Source of the DNA: an uncultured Bradyrhizobium sp.
Lineage (GTDB): Bacteria; Pseudomonadota; Alphaproteobacteria; Rhizobiales; Xanthobacteraceae
Direction of reading: 5' to 3'
Length of the DNA stretch: 63,710 bases
NCBI RefSeq assembly: GCF_936943645.1
Contig: NZ_CAKZJO010000063.1
Coordinates: 1 to 63,710, forward strand
Positions 53,438-62,378 of the stretch are shown here, in pieces; position 1 is the stretch's first letter, and each line of letters begins with the position of its first letter. Under the pieces are notes generated by a model. The model made no database searches. It saw only the letters and a program-made list of their open reading frames with translations, and was not told where the DNA came from. The position numbers were made by a program, and so were the translations under genes.

Positions 53438-53863
53438 TTACGAACACTTCTTGAAATAGCGGTAGGTGTCGGGCGCCCGCATCCAGATGAAATCCTGGGT
53501 GAGGCCGCCATGGGCATTGATCCAGGAGGTGATGTCCGCCGCATAGGCGCGGCGCAGCGTCGTCGTGGCGTCAGCCCGGTGCGCCAGATGGAAGCCGAAG
53601 CTCGCCTCCGGTGTCACGCAAATCCGGCTGCGGGGAATCCGGCCCAGCAGAACGGTGCAGGCGGACCGGCAAGGGCCGACGATGCGGACATTCACGCCCT
53701 GGCGGGCGAGCTCGGTCCAGCGCGCATTGTAGGCCGCGACCGATCCACCGTGATTGTCGGAGACGTCGATCGTCTCCGCGTGGGCTACGGTGCAGCAGGT
53801 TGACGCGAAGAGGAGGCCAACAAGGCCGGTCAGAGGTCTGGATAGAGGCATCATCGGATCCAT
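53438..53863 (-). CDS. Small ClpP-like periplasmic protein (COG3904-like)
   Basis: A 141-residue hypothetical protein. A signal peptide with core LTGLVGLLFASTCCTVAHA runs to about residue 29. The mature part has GGSVAAYNARWTELARQGVN and VRIVGPCRSACTVLLG, resembling the Ser-containing turn of ClpP-fold proteins (GxCxSAC...). It then has TPEASFGFH, where the His of such proteins sits. The fold assignment is inference, and the protein is short. Three start Met codons lie at 53863, 53854 and 53851. It is convergent with the carboxylase gene, four bases apart. Function unknown. Confidence 0.65.
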   Translation of the reverse strand: MDPMMPLSRPLTGLVGLLFASTCCTVAHAETIDVSDNHGGSVAAYNARWTELARQGVNVRIVGPCRSACTVLLGRIPRSRICVTPEASFGFHLAHRADATTTLRRAYAADITSWINAHGGLTQDFIWMRAPDTYRYFKKCS

Positions 53864-54033
53864 CCGTTAAAGGGCGCGTCGATCGTGGCGGGGGAAGTCT
53901 GACACCAAGTCGATCGATCGTGTGTGTGCGAACTCACAAGCAGATCCTTCCGCCCAGCTCCGTCTTCACGCAAAGGGTCGAGAATCCATAATAATACCAA
54001 TTGGATAAAGGCTCAGGGGGCTGATCAAAATTC

Positions 54034-54054
54034 ATATTGAACGATGTTCAATAT
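54034..54054. promoter_or_regulatory. Operator 1: ATATTGAAC-N3-GTTCAATAT
   Basis: A perfect 9+3+9 palindrome over the putative -35 box and upstream spacer of the CREST-type gene. Its centre (54044) is 31 bp, about three helical turns, from that of operator 2. The TTGAAC-N3-GTTCAA core suggests a TetR-like dimer, but no regulator gene is adjacent. Confidence 0.75.
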
Positions 54055-54065
54055 CTCGCTATCAA
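54037..54065 (+). promoter_or_regulatory. Putative sigma-70-type promoter of the CREST-type gene
   Basis: TTGAAC (54037-54042) and TATCAA (54060-54065) with a 17-bp spacer, each four of six to consensus. Expected transcription start is near 54072, inside operator 2. This is the best promoter-like pair I can place in the window. Confidence 0.45.
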
Positions 54066-54066
54066 T

Positions 54067-54083
54067 GTTGAACATTGTTCAAC
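54067..54083. promoter_or_regulatory. Operator 2: GTTGAAC-N3-GTTCAAC
   Basis: A perfect 7+3+7 palindrome with the same core as operator 1 (TTGAAC-N3-GTTCAA), lying across the predicted transcription start and 14 bp before the ATG. The two operators together would allow repression by blocking both polymerase binding and clearance. Confidence 0.72.
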
Positions 54084-54096
54084 TCTGGAGCTTTCC

Positions 54097-54909
54097 ATGC
54101 GCGCCGATGACCCCGCCGAAGCGAATGCCGCCACGCTTCCGTCCATCCCGCGTCGGCTCCCGTTCGGCGCGCTGCACGCCCGCGAAAAATACCTGATCGG
54201 CGGCCTCGTCGCTCTGGCACTGGCGGCGCTTCTGGCGCCCCCGCTGCCCGCAGCTGCCTGGCACATCCCGCACTTTGTCGACGGCCGCGTCTGGCTCGGC
54301 GTGCCCAACGCCGGCGACGTCTTGAGCAATCTTGCTTTCCTCGCGATGGGTGTCTGGGGCTCGGAGCGGCTGCGCGCCCGCGTTGATGCGCCCGTCGGTG
54401 CAAGCTGGTTCTTCGCAGGCCTGATCCTCACCTGCCTGGGCTCGGGTTTCTATCATCTCGATCCCGATGTGCCGCAACGGCTCATCGCCGATCGTCTGGG
54501 CATGGCCGTGGCGTTCGCGGGATTTTTGGGTGTCGCAGCCAGTGAACGCGTCAGTGCGCGCGCGGGTGAGGCGGTGCTGGTGCTGATGATGATCGCGGGC
54601 CTGTTGGCCGCCTGGGTGGCCCGCGACAATCTTACGCCATGGGTGGTCGTGCAGTTCGGCGGCATGGCGCTAGCCATGGGCCTGGCGTTGACGCCTGCCC
54701 GGCCCGGTGCGCTCGGCGTGTCGCTCGGCGGTGTGATCTTCTTTTATGTGCTGGCGAAGCTGTTCGAGCTGGGCGATGTGATCGTGTTCGACGCGACAGC
54801 GCACATTGTCTCGGGCCACACCCTCAAGCATCTCGCTGCGGCACTCGCGGCGTGGCCGGTGATCCGGGCGCCGCGCGATCGTAGGACCTCCTGCCCTTAT
54901 CAAGGCTAG
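54097..54909 (+). CDS. CREST-superfamily (ceramidase-like) integral membrane protein
   Basis: A 270-residue membrane protein with about seven hydrophobic segments after a 30-residue cytoplasmic lead. Conserved polar groups match the alkaline ceramidase/CREST pattern: Ser and His in GSGFYHLDPD, Asp in IADRLGMAVAF, and an HxxxH in SGHTLKHLAA near the C-terminus. CREST proteins are metal-dependent membrane hydrolases acting on lipid amides; whether this one is active on ceramide is unknown. The ATG at 54097 is chosen for the GGAG 8-11 bp upstream. Its promoter bears two matching operators. Confidence 0.8.
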   Translation: MRADDPAEANAATLPSIPRRLPFGALHAREKYLIGGLVALALAALLAPPLPAAAWHIPHFVDGRVWLGVPNAGDVLSNLAFLAMGVWGSERLRARVDAPVGASWFFAGLILTCLGSGFYHLDPDVPQRLIADRLGMAVAFAGFLGVAASERVSARAGEAVLVLMMIAGLLAAWVARDNLTPWVVVQFGGMALAMGLALTPARPGALGVSLGGVIFFYVLAKLFELGDVIVFDATAHIVSGHTLKHLAAALAAWPVIRAPRDRRTSCPYQG

Positions 54910-54915
54910 GAGCGG

Positions 54916-55911
54916 CTACGAGATCGTGTTGTTCCGTCCCGTCCCGTCGTTCAACAGACACGCGACCTGATGCCCGTCGCCCGTCTCCAGCAGCGCCGGC
55001 CGCTCCGCCTTGCACCGCTCCATCGCAAACCGGCAGCGCGTGTGAAACGCGCATCCGGAGGGCGGATTGACCGGGCTCGGCACATCGCCGTCAACCAGCG
55101 GCGCGAGCTTCTTCGCCAGCGGGTTGGCGATCGGCACGGAGGCGAGCAGGGCCTGCGTATAGGGATGCCTGGGGTTGCGGAATAGCTCGTCCTTGCCGGC
55201 GATCTCGACGATGCGGCCGAGATACATCACGGCGACGCGGTGGCTGATATGCGCGACCACGGCAAGGTCGTGTGCGATGAAGAGATAGGAGAAGCCGTGC
55301 TGCCGCTGCAGGTCGATCAAAAGGTTGATCACCTGTGCCTGGATCGAAACGTCAAGCGCGGACACCGGCTCGTCGCAGACGATCAGGCGCGGCTCCAGCG
55401 CCAGGGCGCGCGCGATGCAGATGCGCTGGCGCTGGCCGCCGGAGAATTGATGCGGGAAATTGCGCATCTGGTCGGGGCGCAAGCCGACCTGCTCGAATAG
55501 CTTCGCGACGCGCGCTTCCAGCTCCTTGCCGCTCGCAAGCCCGTGCACGGCAAGCGTCTCGCCGACGATGTCGCCGGCCGTCATGCGCGGATTGAGCGAA
55601 GCAAACGGGTCCTGGAACACGATCTGCATCGAGCGGCGGTGCGGGCGCAGCGCCGTCTTGGAGAGGTGGGTGATGTCCTCGCCGTCGAGGCGGATCTGGC
55701 CCGAGGTCGGCTCGACCAGCCGCAGCACGCTGCGCGCCACCGTCGACTTGCCGCAGCCGGACTCGCCGACCAGCCCGAGCGTTTCGCCGGCATGAAGGGA
55801 GAACGAAACGCCGTCGACGGAGTGCACGGTGCCGACCTGCCGGCGCAGCACGCCGGCGCGCACCGGATAATGCTTCTTGAGATCGGTGACTTCGAGCAGC
55901 GTCTCGGTCAT
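54916..55911 (-). CDS. Dipeptide/oligopeptide ABC transporter ATP-binding protein (DppF/OppF-like)
   Basis: A 331-residue ATPase. Walker A is GESGCGKST, Q-loop IVFQDPFASLNPRMT, signature FSGGQRQRICIARAL, Walker B LIVCDEPVSALD, and the C-terminal oligopeptide-transporter extension has PHPYTQAL-type NPRHPYTQALLASVP and CAFHTRC. Start ATG at 55911 overlaps the previous gene by four bases. Last gene of the five-gene importer. Confidence 0.94.
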   Translation of the reverse strand: MTETLLEVTDLKKHYPVRAGVLRRQVGTVHSVDGVSFSLHAGETLGLVGESGCGKSTVARSVLRLVEPTSGQIRLDGEDITHLSKTALRPHRRSMQIVFQDPFASLNPRMTAGDIVGETLAVHGLASGKELEARVAKLFEQVGLRPDQMRNFPHQFSGGQRQRICIARALALEPRLIVCDEPVSALDVSIQAQVINLLIDLQRQHGFSYLFIAHDLAVVAHISHRVAVMYLGRIVEIAGKDELFRNPRHPYTQALLASVPIANPLAKKLAPLVDGDVPSPVNPPSGCAFHTRCRFAMERCKAERPALLETGDGHQVACLLNDGTGRNNTIS

Positions 55912-56915
55912 GCCACCTCCGCGACTTCTTCCGCGCGCCAGCAGGCGGCGAGATGGCCGCCGCCCCAATCCGCCAGCGGCGGATATTCGGCCTCGCAACG
56001 CTTGATGGCGAGCTTGCAGCGCGGCGCGAAGGCGCAACCCCTGGGCAGGCGCACCAGTGACGGCACCGTGCCGGGAATCTCGTTCAGCCGCGCCGGCGCG
56101 GCGACGCCGGGGGCGGGGACTGCGGGGATCGAGGCCATCAGCCCGCGCGTATAGGGATGCTTGGGTGCTGCGAACAGCGCCTCGACGCTGGCTTCCTCGA
56201 CCTTCCGCCCCGCATACATCACGATCACGCGCTGCGCGGTCTGGGCGACCACGCCGAGGTCATGCGTAATCAGCACGAGGCCGGTGCCAAGCTCCTTCTG
56301 GAGATCGAGGATCAGCGCCAGGATCTGCGCCTGGATGGTGACGTCGAGCGCGGTGGTCGGCTCGTCCGCGATCAACAGCGCCGGCCGGCAGGCCAATGCC
56401 ATCGCGATCATCGCGCGCTGGCGCATGCCGCCGGAGAGCTGATGCGGATATTCGCGCGCCCGCCGCGCCGGCTCGGGGATGCGCACCAGCCGCAGCATCT
56501 CGACGGCGACGGTCTGTGCCTCCTTGGCCGAGAGGTTCCTGTGCAGTCGTACGGCCTCGACGATCTGGTCGCCGATCCGCATCACCGGATTGAGCGAGGT
56601 CATCGGCTCCTGGAAGATCATGGAGATGCGGTTGCCTCTGACCGCGCGCATCTCTGTTTCATCCAGCGCCAGCAAATCGGTGCCTTCGAGCGAAATCGAG
56701 CCGCCGACGATGCGGCCGGGCGGATCGGGCACGAGGCGCATCAGCGACAGCGCCGTGACGCTCTTGCCGCAGCCGGATTCGCCGACGATCGCCAGTGTCT
56801 CGCCGCGTTTCACGGTGAAGGAGACGTCGTCGACGGCCTTGAACAGCCCTGAGTTGGTGAAGAACACCGTCTGCAGGTTCTTCACATCGAGTACGAGGTC
56901 GGATTTGTCAGCCAT
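55908..56915 (-). CDS. Dipeptide/oligopeptide ABC transporter ATP-binding protein (DppD/OppD-like)
   Basis: A 335-residue ATPase. N-terminus VLDVKNLQTVFFTNSGLFKA, Walker A GESGCGKSV (Ser then Val, so Thr/Ser order differs slightly from GKST), Q-loop MIFQEPMTSLNPVMR, signature LSGGMRQRAMIAMAL, Walker B LLIADEPTTALD, and the family C-terminus with HPYTRGLMASIP and GCAFAPRC. It overlaps the permease stop by one base and the next ATPase start by four. Confidence 0.94.
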   Translation of the reverse strand: MADKSDLVLDVKNLQTVFFTNSGLFKAVDDVSFTVKRGETLAIVGESGCGKSVTALSLMRLVPDPPGRIVGGSISLEGTDLLALDETEMRAVRGNRISMIFQEPMTSLNPVMRIGDQIVEAVRLHRNLSAKEAQTVAVEMLRLVRIPEPARRAREYPHQLSGGMRQRAMIAMALACRPALLIADEPTTALDVTIQAQILALILDLQKELGTGLVLITHDLGVVAQTAQRVIVMYAGRKVEEASVEALFAAPKHPYTRGLMASIPAVPAPGVAAPARLNEIPGTVPSLVRLPRGCAFAPRCKLAIKRCEAEYPPLADWGGGHLAACWRAEEVAEVA

Positions 56916-57808
56916 CAGCCGCGCTGCCTCGGATCGAGAATGTCGCGCAGGGCGTCGCCGAACAGATTGGCGCCGAACACGGCGAGACTGATGGCGATGC
57001 CCGGGAAGATCACGAGCCAGGGCGCCGTGCGGACATATTCGGCGGCGGATTCCGAGAGCATGCGGCCCCACGACGGATAGGGCTCGGGAATGCCGAGGCC
57101 AAGGAAGGAGAGCGAGGCTTCGGTCAGGATGGTGGAGCCGAGCTGGGCGGTTGCGAGCACGATCAGCGGCGCCAGCGTGTTCGGCAGCACATGGCGCAGC
57201 GCGATGCGCACCTCGCTCATGCCGATCGACTTGGCGGCCTCGACAAAAGGCAGTTCGCGCAGCGCCAGCGTGTTGGCGCGGATGACGCGCGACACGGTCG
57301 GAATCAGCGGAATGGCGATGGCGATGATGACGTTCGGCAGCGACGGGCCGAGTGCCGCCGTCATGATCAGGGCGAGCACCAGCAGCGGCAGCGCTTGCAG
57401 AACGTCCGACACGCGCTGGAACACGAGATCGACCCAGCCGGACAGATAGCCCGAGGTCAGCCCGACGATGACGCCGATGGTGCCGCCGAGGGCGGTCGAG
57501 CCGATGCCGACCGCGAGCGAGATCCGCGCGCCGTGGATGATGCGGCTGAACACGTCGCGGCCGAACGAATCCGTCCCCATCCAGTGCGCCCAGCTCGGGC
57601 GCGCGAGCGCGCGCGCGGAATCGATGGTGAGGGGGTCGTAGCGCGCGATGAAGTCGGCAAAGATCGCGGTGAGCACGAACACCGTCATGATGGTGAGCCC
57701 GGCCGCGCCGAGCACGTGACGCTGCGCCAGGAACAGCACGCGCCGCCAGCCCCCGGTCGCATGCGCGCCGGCCCGGCGGAGTTCGAGATCGTAGTCGATT
57801 GCCGCCAA
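56915..57808 (-). CDS. Dipeptide/oligopeptide ABC transporter permease (DppC-like)
   Basis: A 297-residue permease with six predicted membrane helices. N-terminal cytosolic lead, LAQRHVLGAAGLTIMTVFVL, then HWMGTDSFGRDVFSRIIHGA, typical of DppC, and the EAA loop FVEAAKSIGMSEVRIALRHV followed by LPNTLAPLIV. It starts 9 bp after the DppB-like gene and overlaps the DppD-like start by one base. Confidence 0.94.
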   Translation of the reverse strand: MAAIDYDLELRRAGAHATGGWRRVLFLAQRHVLGAAGLTIMTVFVLTAIFADFIARYDPLTIDSARALARPSWAHWMGTDSFGRDVFSRIIHGARISLAVGIGSTALGGTIGVIVGLTSGYLSGWVDLVFQRVSDVLQALPLLVLALIMTAALGPSLPNVIIAIAIPLIPTVSRVIRANTLALRELPFVEAAKSIGMSEVRIALRHVLPNTLAPLIVLATAQLGSTILTEASLSFLGLGIPEPYPSWGRMLSESAAEYVRTAPWLVIFPGIAISLAVFGANLFGDALRDILDPRQRG

Positions 57809-57817
57809 ACAGCTCTC

Positions 57818-58765
57818 CTAATCCGTGTACCTGATCCGCGGGTCGAACACCGCGTAGAGCATGTCGACGGTGAAGTTCGCGACCACCACGACCACGGCGA
57901 TGAGCATCACGAGGTTCTGCACGATCGGGTAGTCGCGCCAGCGGATCGCCTCGACCAGGAAGCGGGCGACGCCGGGGATGTTGAACACCGTCTCGGTGAC
58001 GATCAGGCCGCCGATCAGGAACGCCGCCTCGATGCCGATCACCGTGATGACGGGCAGGATCGCGTTCTTCAGGGCGTGCTGGTAGTTCACGGCCGTCTCG
58101 GAGGCGCCCTTGGCGCGCGCGGTGCGGATGTAATCCTGTCGCAGCACCTCCAGCATCGAGGATCGCGTGATGCGCATGGTCAGCGCCGCGCTGCGGAAGC
58201 CGACGGCGGCCGCGGGCACGGCGTAGGTTGCGAACGCCTCCAGCCAGGTCTTCGGGTTGGGATTGAAGATCGGGATCTGACCGAACATCGCGACCGCCGC
58301 GGTGAGGATGAGCAAACCGAGCCAGAACGACGGCAGCGACAATCCGCTCAGGCTCACCACGCGCAGGGCGTAATCTAGCCGCGTGCCCTGCTTGACTGCA
58401 CTGATGACGCCCAGGGGAATGCCGATCGAGGCCGAGAACAGCAATGCGAGGCCGGCAAGCTTGGCCGTGATCGGGATACGCGGAAGGATTTCCTGCAGTG
58501 CCGGCTTCTCCGAGACGTAGGAGTAGCCGAAGTCGCCGCGCAGAAAGCCGCTGATCCAGTGCCAATATTGCACGATCAGCGGCTGGTCGATGCCGAGCTC
58601 CTTCTCCAGATTGGCCTTGTCGGCGGGATCGACATAGCCGGCGGCGGCGAACAGGATGTCGACGATGTTGCCGGGCACGATGCGCAGCAGCACGAAGATG
58701 ACGACCGAGATCCCGAACAGGGTCACGAGCATCAGGAACAGGCGCCGCACCAGATAGGCAAACAT
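57818..58765 (-). CDS. Dipeptide/oligopeptide ABC transporter permease (DppB-like)
   Basis: A 315-residue permease with six helices. MFAYLVRRLFLMLVTLFGIS is the standard DppB start, FGYSYVSEKPALQEI-type segment follows, and the EAA loop is DYIRTARAKGASETAVNYQH then ALKNAILPVITVIG. Position: 40 bp after the receptor gene. Confidence 0.94.
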   Translation of the reverse strand: MFAYLVRRLFLMLVTLFGISVVIFVLLRIVPGNIVDILFAAAGYVDPADKANLEKELGIDQPLIVQYWHWISGFLRGDFGYSYVSEKPALQEILPRIPITAKLAGLALLFSASIGIPLGVISAVKQGTRLDYALRVVSLSGLSLPSFWLGLLILTAAVAMFGQIPIFNPNPKTWLEAFATYAVPAAAVGFRSAALTMRITRSSMLEVLRQDYIRTARAKGASETAVNYQHALKNAILPVITVIGIEAAFLIGGLIVTETVFNIPGVARFLVEAIRWRDYPIVQNLVMLIAVVVVVANFTVDMLYAVFDPRIRYTD

Positions 58766-58805
58766 GCTTCGCCCTCCGCGAGCCGCTAGTCTCTAGCCCG
58801 ACATG

Positions 58806-60404
58806 CTACTTGTCGAGCCACAGATCCTCGTAGCGAAAGCCGTTATAGGAGCTGTTCGACATGATCGTGACGCCCTTGACATAAGGTTGCCAGCACGTGC
58901 CGGCCCGCGCATGGAAGATGATGGGGCGGGCGACGTCCTCCTGCAGCTTCTTGTCGATCTCCCAGACCAGCGGCTTGCGCTTGGCTATGTCGATCTCCTG
59001 CGATTGCTCGTCAAACAGCTTCTCGATCTCCTTGTTGCAGTAATTGGTGTAGTTCCGCTCCGAGCCGCAGGAATAGTTCTCGTAGAAGGACTGGTCGGGG
59101 TCGTCGACGGAATTGCCGGTCAGATTGAGGCCGAGCATGTAGTCCTTGCGCGCCACTTTCGGGAACCAGTTCGCGGTCTCCACGACGTCGAGCTCGCCGT
59201 CGATATAGATGCTCTTGAGCTGGTCGATCAGGATCACGGCGGGGTCGCGATATTCCGCGAGGTTGCGGGTCGAGACCTTCACCGCGAGATGCTTGTCGGG
59301 GCCGTAACCCGCCTTCTGCATCAGCTTCTTGGCCTCCTCGCGGTTCGCTTTCACGTCCGGGCCATAGCCCGGAATGGTCGCCAGCTTGTCCTTGGGCATG
59401 CCCCAGATGCCCTGAGGCGGCGGCAGCATGGTGCCGCCGATATCGGCCTGGCCTTCGAACAGGATGTCGATGAAGGCCTTGCGGTCGAGTGCAAGGGCCA
59501 CCGCCCGGCGGATATCGATGTTGTCGAACGGCGCCGAGGTCGAGTTGACGATGATGTTGGTCGACACGTTGGTCGGCTCGACGACGCAGGTCGCGTTCGG
59601 CGCCTGCGACTTGATGTCCTTCAGGAGCGGGATCGTGATGTGCGTCGGGAAGGTCATGTCGAACTTGCCGGCGACGAAGGCGAGAATCGCGGTCGAGCGG
59701 TTCGGGATGATCGTGTACTCGATGCCGTCGAGATGAGGCAGGCCCTTCTTCCAATAGTCTGGATTCCGCGTCAGCTTGATCGATTCATTGGCCTTGAACT
59801 CGACGAACTTGAAGGGGCCGGTCCCGATCGGATGGGTGCGCATGTCCGCCGGCGAGACATGGCAGGGATAGACCGGCGTATAGCCGGACGCGAGCATTGC
59901 CAGCAGCGAAGGCTGCGGCCGCTTCAGGTTGAAGGACACCTCGAAATCGCCGCTCGTTGTGATCTCGTTGACTTCGCTGTACCAGGCCTTGCGCGGATTC
60001 TGCCGCAGCTTCTGCTGCGACTTGCCCATCAGGAGGTCGAAGGAGCATTTGACGTCGGCCGACGTGAACGGCTTGCCGTCGTGCCATTTGACGCCCTGGC
60101 GCAGCTTGAACGTCAGTTTCTTGTTGTCGCTGCTCCAGGACCAGCTTTCGGCGAGCTCGGGCCTGAGGGTGTCAGGACTGTTCTGTGCGATGTGCTGGTC
60201 ATAGATGACGAGATTGTTGAAGACCCCCATGAACGGCACGTTGACCGAATAGGTGGCGCCTTCGAGGATGGATGCGTTGGCCGGACTGTCGCGGTGATAC
60301 ATTCGCAGGACGCCGCCCTGCTTTGGCTCGCCGGCGAGCGTGGTGGTCGAGGTCGTCAGCACAGATAGCGCCGCCATCGCGGCGAGCGCCCACACGCTCC
60401 GCAT
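58806..60404 (-). CDS. Dipeptide/oligopeptide ABC transporter substrate-binding protein
   Basis: A 532-residue SBP_bac_5-family receptor. Signal peptide about 1-24 (RSVWALAAMAALSVLTTSTT). Family motifs are GGVLRMYHRDSP, LRPELAESWSWSSDNKKLTF, KLRQGVKWHDGKPFTSADVK and HPIGTGPFKFVEF. I start at the ATG at 60404: a GGGAGG lies six bases before it, while an ATG at 60410 is too near. First gene of the importer; the cargo is a peptide or another class of oligomer. Confidence 0.93.
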   Translation of the reverse strand: MRSVWALAAMAALSVLTTSTTTLAGEPKQGGVLRMYHRDSPANASILEGATYSVNVPFMGVFNNLVIYDQHIAQNSPDTLRPELAESWSWSSDNKKLTFKLRQGVKWHDGKPFTSADVKCSFDLLMGKSQQKLRQNPRKAWYSEVNEITTSGDFEVSFNLKRPQPSLLAMLASGYTPVYPCHVSPADMRTHPIGTGPFKFVEFKANESIKLTRNPDYWKKGLPHLDGIEYTIIPNRSTAILAFVAGKFDMTFPTHITIPLLKDIKSQAPNATCVVEPTNVSTNIIVNSTSAPFDNIDIRRAVALALDRKAFIDILFEGQADIGGTMLPPPQGIWGMPKDKLATIPGYGPDVKANREEAKKLMQKAGYGPDKHLAVKVSTRNLAEYRDPAVILIDQLKSIYIDGELDVVETANWFPKVARKDYMLGLNLTGNSVDDPDQSFYENYSCGSERNYTNYCNKEIEKLFDEQSQEIDIAKRKPLVWEIDKKLQEDVARPIIFHARAGTCWQPYVKGVTIMSNSSYNGFRYEDLWLDK

Positions 60405-60538
60405 GCTCATCCTCCCTTGGACATCGGCTTTCGCAGCCTGTTTGAGCTGACGATAGCACGCAAGTCGAGCGAGGCAACCGCTAAGGCCACATGCCGCCTC
60501 GACAATTCGGATGACGGAAGGCCGCAGGGTTTTCATAT

Positions 60539-60553
60539 TCTCACAATGTGAGA
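60539..60553. promoter_or_regulatory. Operator-like palindrome TCTCAC-N3-GTGAGA
   Basis: A perfect 6+3+6 inverted repeat 135 bp upstream of the peptide-importer receptor gene. The sequence and spacing suit a GntR- or IclR-like dimer. No adjacent regulator gene. Confidence 0.45.
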
Positions 60554-60617
60554 GTGCAGTGCGAAGAGATGGGTTCCTGCGCTGATGTTGCGCGCGGTCG
60601 CATCAACAAATTCCGCT

Positions 60618-60767
60618 GTCGTCCCGGACAAGCGCGCCTCAAGCGCGCGCCGATCCGGGATCCATAACCACAGGGAGGGGTTTTGCGAAGACCGGGAGTT
60701 GTCGGCTCGCACGCCAGCTACTCCCTGTGGCTATGGGTCCCGGGTTCGCTTCGCGCCCCGGGACGAC
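60618..60767. repeat. 150-bp intergenic inverted-repeat element, copy 2 (reverse orientation)
   Basis: The same element as 13630-13780 in the opposite orientation: its left half (GTCGTCCCGGACAAGCGCGC) equals the reverse complement of the right half of the other copy. It ends with TTCGCTTCGCGCCCCGGGAC then GAC. Confidence 0.92.
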
Positions 60768-60810
60768 AGCCGCGTGTGCGGCGCGCGCTTGCGTACGTTA
60801 CGGCGCGCCC

Positions 60811-62361
60811 TCACACGATCCGCGACGCCTTGTTCCCCCAGTAGCGATCGCGCAGCAGGCGCTTGTACAGCTTCCCCGTCGGCAGCCGTGGCAATTCCTT
60901 CTCGAAATCGACCGAGCGCGGCACCTTCTGCCGCGACAGCGACGTCGCGCAGAACGCGATCAACTCTTCGGCGAGCGCCTCGTCCGGCATGATGCCCGGC
61001 ATCGGCTGCACCACCGCCTTCACCTCTTCGCCGAGATCGGCATTGGGCACGCCAAACACGGCCGCGTCTGCGACCTTCGGATGGGTGATCAGGAGGTTCT
61101 CGCATTCCTGCGGATAGATATTCACCCCGCCGGAGATGATCATGAAGGTGGCACGATCGGTCAAATAGAGGAAGCGGTCGGCGTCGACATAGCCGACATC
61201 GCCGACCGTGCTCATGCTGCCGTCGGCCGAGCGTGCTTCCTTGGTCTTCTCCGGATCGTTGAAATATTCGAAGGGCGATCCGGTCTTGAACCAGACCTGG
61301 CCGGGCGTGCCGATCGGGCATTCCCGCATGTTCTCGTCGAGAATGTGGAGGTCGCCGAGCAGCACCTTGCCGACGGTGCCGCGGTGGCTGAGCCATTCCT
61401 CGCTGTTGCAGGCGGTGAAGCCGAGGCCTTCGGTGGCGCCGTAATATTCGTGGATGATCGGTCCCCACCATTTGATCATGTCGTCCTTGACCAGGGCGGG
61501 GCAGGGCGCCGCGGCATGGATCGCGATCTCGAGCGAGGACAGGTCGTAGCGCCCGCGCACTTCCTCCGGCAGTTTCAGCATGCGGGAGAACATCGTCGGC
61601 ACCAGCTGGGTATGCGTGATGCCCCAGCGCTGGACCAGCTCGAGGTAACGCTCGGGATCGAAGCTTTCCATGATGATCACGGTGCCGCCCATGCGGATCG
61701 TGAGGTTCACGGCGGCTTGCGGTGCGGAATGATAGAGCGGGGCCGGCGAGAGGTAGACCATGCCCTCGCGATAGTGCCAGAGCTTGGTCAGGAAATCGAA
61801 CAGCGGCAGATTGTGCTTCGGCGGCTCCTCCGGCAGCGGACGCAGAATGCCCTTGGGCCGCCCGGTCGTGCCCGACGAATAGAGCATGGCGGTGCCGAGC
61901 CATTCGTCGGCGATCGGAGTCGCCGGCAGACCTGCGGTCACGTCTGCAAGCCCGACGATGCGTTCGCTCTCGCCGGGGCCGTCGGCGACGATGCAGAGCT
62001 TGATGTCCGGGCAAGCCTGGATCGCCTCGCGCGCGATGCCGAGCTTGGCCATGGACGTGATCAGGATCTTCGACTGGCTGTTGACGAGGAGATAGGCGAG
62101 CTCGCCGGGCGTCAGGAACGAGTTGATGCAGGTGTAGTACAGTCCGGAGCGTTCGCCGGCGCCGCAGGCTTCAAGGTAGCGCGAGTTGTTCTCCATGAAG
62201 ATCGAGTAGTGGTCGAGCCGCCTCAAGCCGTGCTTGCGAAACAGATGCGCCAGCCGGTTGCTGCGCGCGTCGAGCTCGCGATAGGTGACCGCCTCGCCGG
62301 TCGAGGCCATGATGAAGGCGGGCTGCAGCGGGCGCAGGCGGGCGTGGTGACCTGTGTACAT
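60811..62361 (-). CDS. AMP-forming acyl-CoA synthetase B
   Basis: A 516-residue ANL enzyme. Phosphate loop is AMLYSSGTTGRPKGIL, A5 region YYGATEGLGFTAC, A7 GDVGYVDADRFLYLTDRATF, A8 MIISGGVNIYPQECENLLIT, and the C-terminal catalytic Lys in LPRLPTGKLYKRL. Conserved length. It follows the iron-alcohol-dehydrogenase-fold gene by 17 bp, so they are probably one operon. Substrate unknown. Confidence 0.93.
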   Translation of the reverse strand: MYTGHHARLRPLQPAFIMASTGEAVTYRELDARSNRLAHLFRKHGLRRLDHYSIFMENNSRYLEACGAGERSGLYYTCINSFLTPGELAYLLVNSQSKILITSMAKLGIAREAIQACPDIKLCIVADGPGESERIVGLADVTAGLPATPIADEWLGTAMLYSSGTTGRPKGILRPLPEEPPKHNLPLFDFLTKLWHYREGMVYLSPAPLYHSAPQAAVNLTIRMGGTVIIMESFDPERYLELVQRWGITHTQLVPTMFSRMLKLPEEVRGRYDLSSLEIAIHAAAPCPALVKDDMIKWWGPIIHEYYGATEGLGFTACNSEEWLSHRGTVGKVLLGDLHILDENMRECPIGTPGQVWFKTGSPFEYFNDPEKTKEARSADGSMSTVGDVGYVDADRFLYLTDRATFMIISGGVNIYPQECENLLITHPKVADAAVFGVPNADLGEEVKAVVQPMPGIMPDEALAEELIAFCATSLSRQKVPRSVDFEKELPRLPTGKLYKRLLRDRYWGNKASRIV

Positions 62362-62378
62362 CTATCCTCCGGCTTGGA

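Larger units (their letters stand above)
60405..60810. other. Gene-free gap between the peptide importer and acyl-CoA synthetase
   Basis: 406 bp with no supported gene. The left part (to about 60600) should contain the importer promoter and an operator-like palindrome at 60539-60553; the right part holds the 150-bp repeat at 60618-60767. I cannot place -35/-10 boxes confidently. Confidence 0.6.

Noticed and set aside
58803..60368. 521-codon frame opposite the peptide-binding protein
   Set aside because: It is the mirror of a well-recognised SBP_bac_5 gene and shows no motif.
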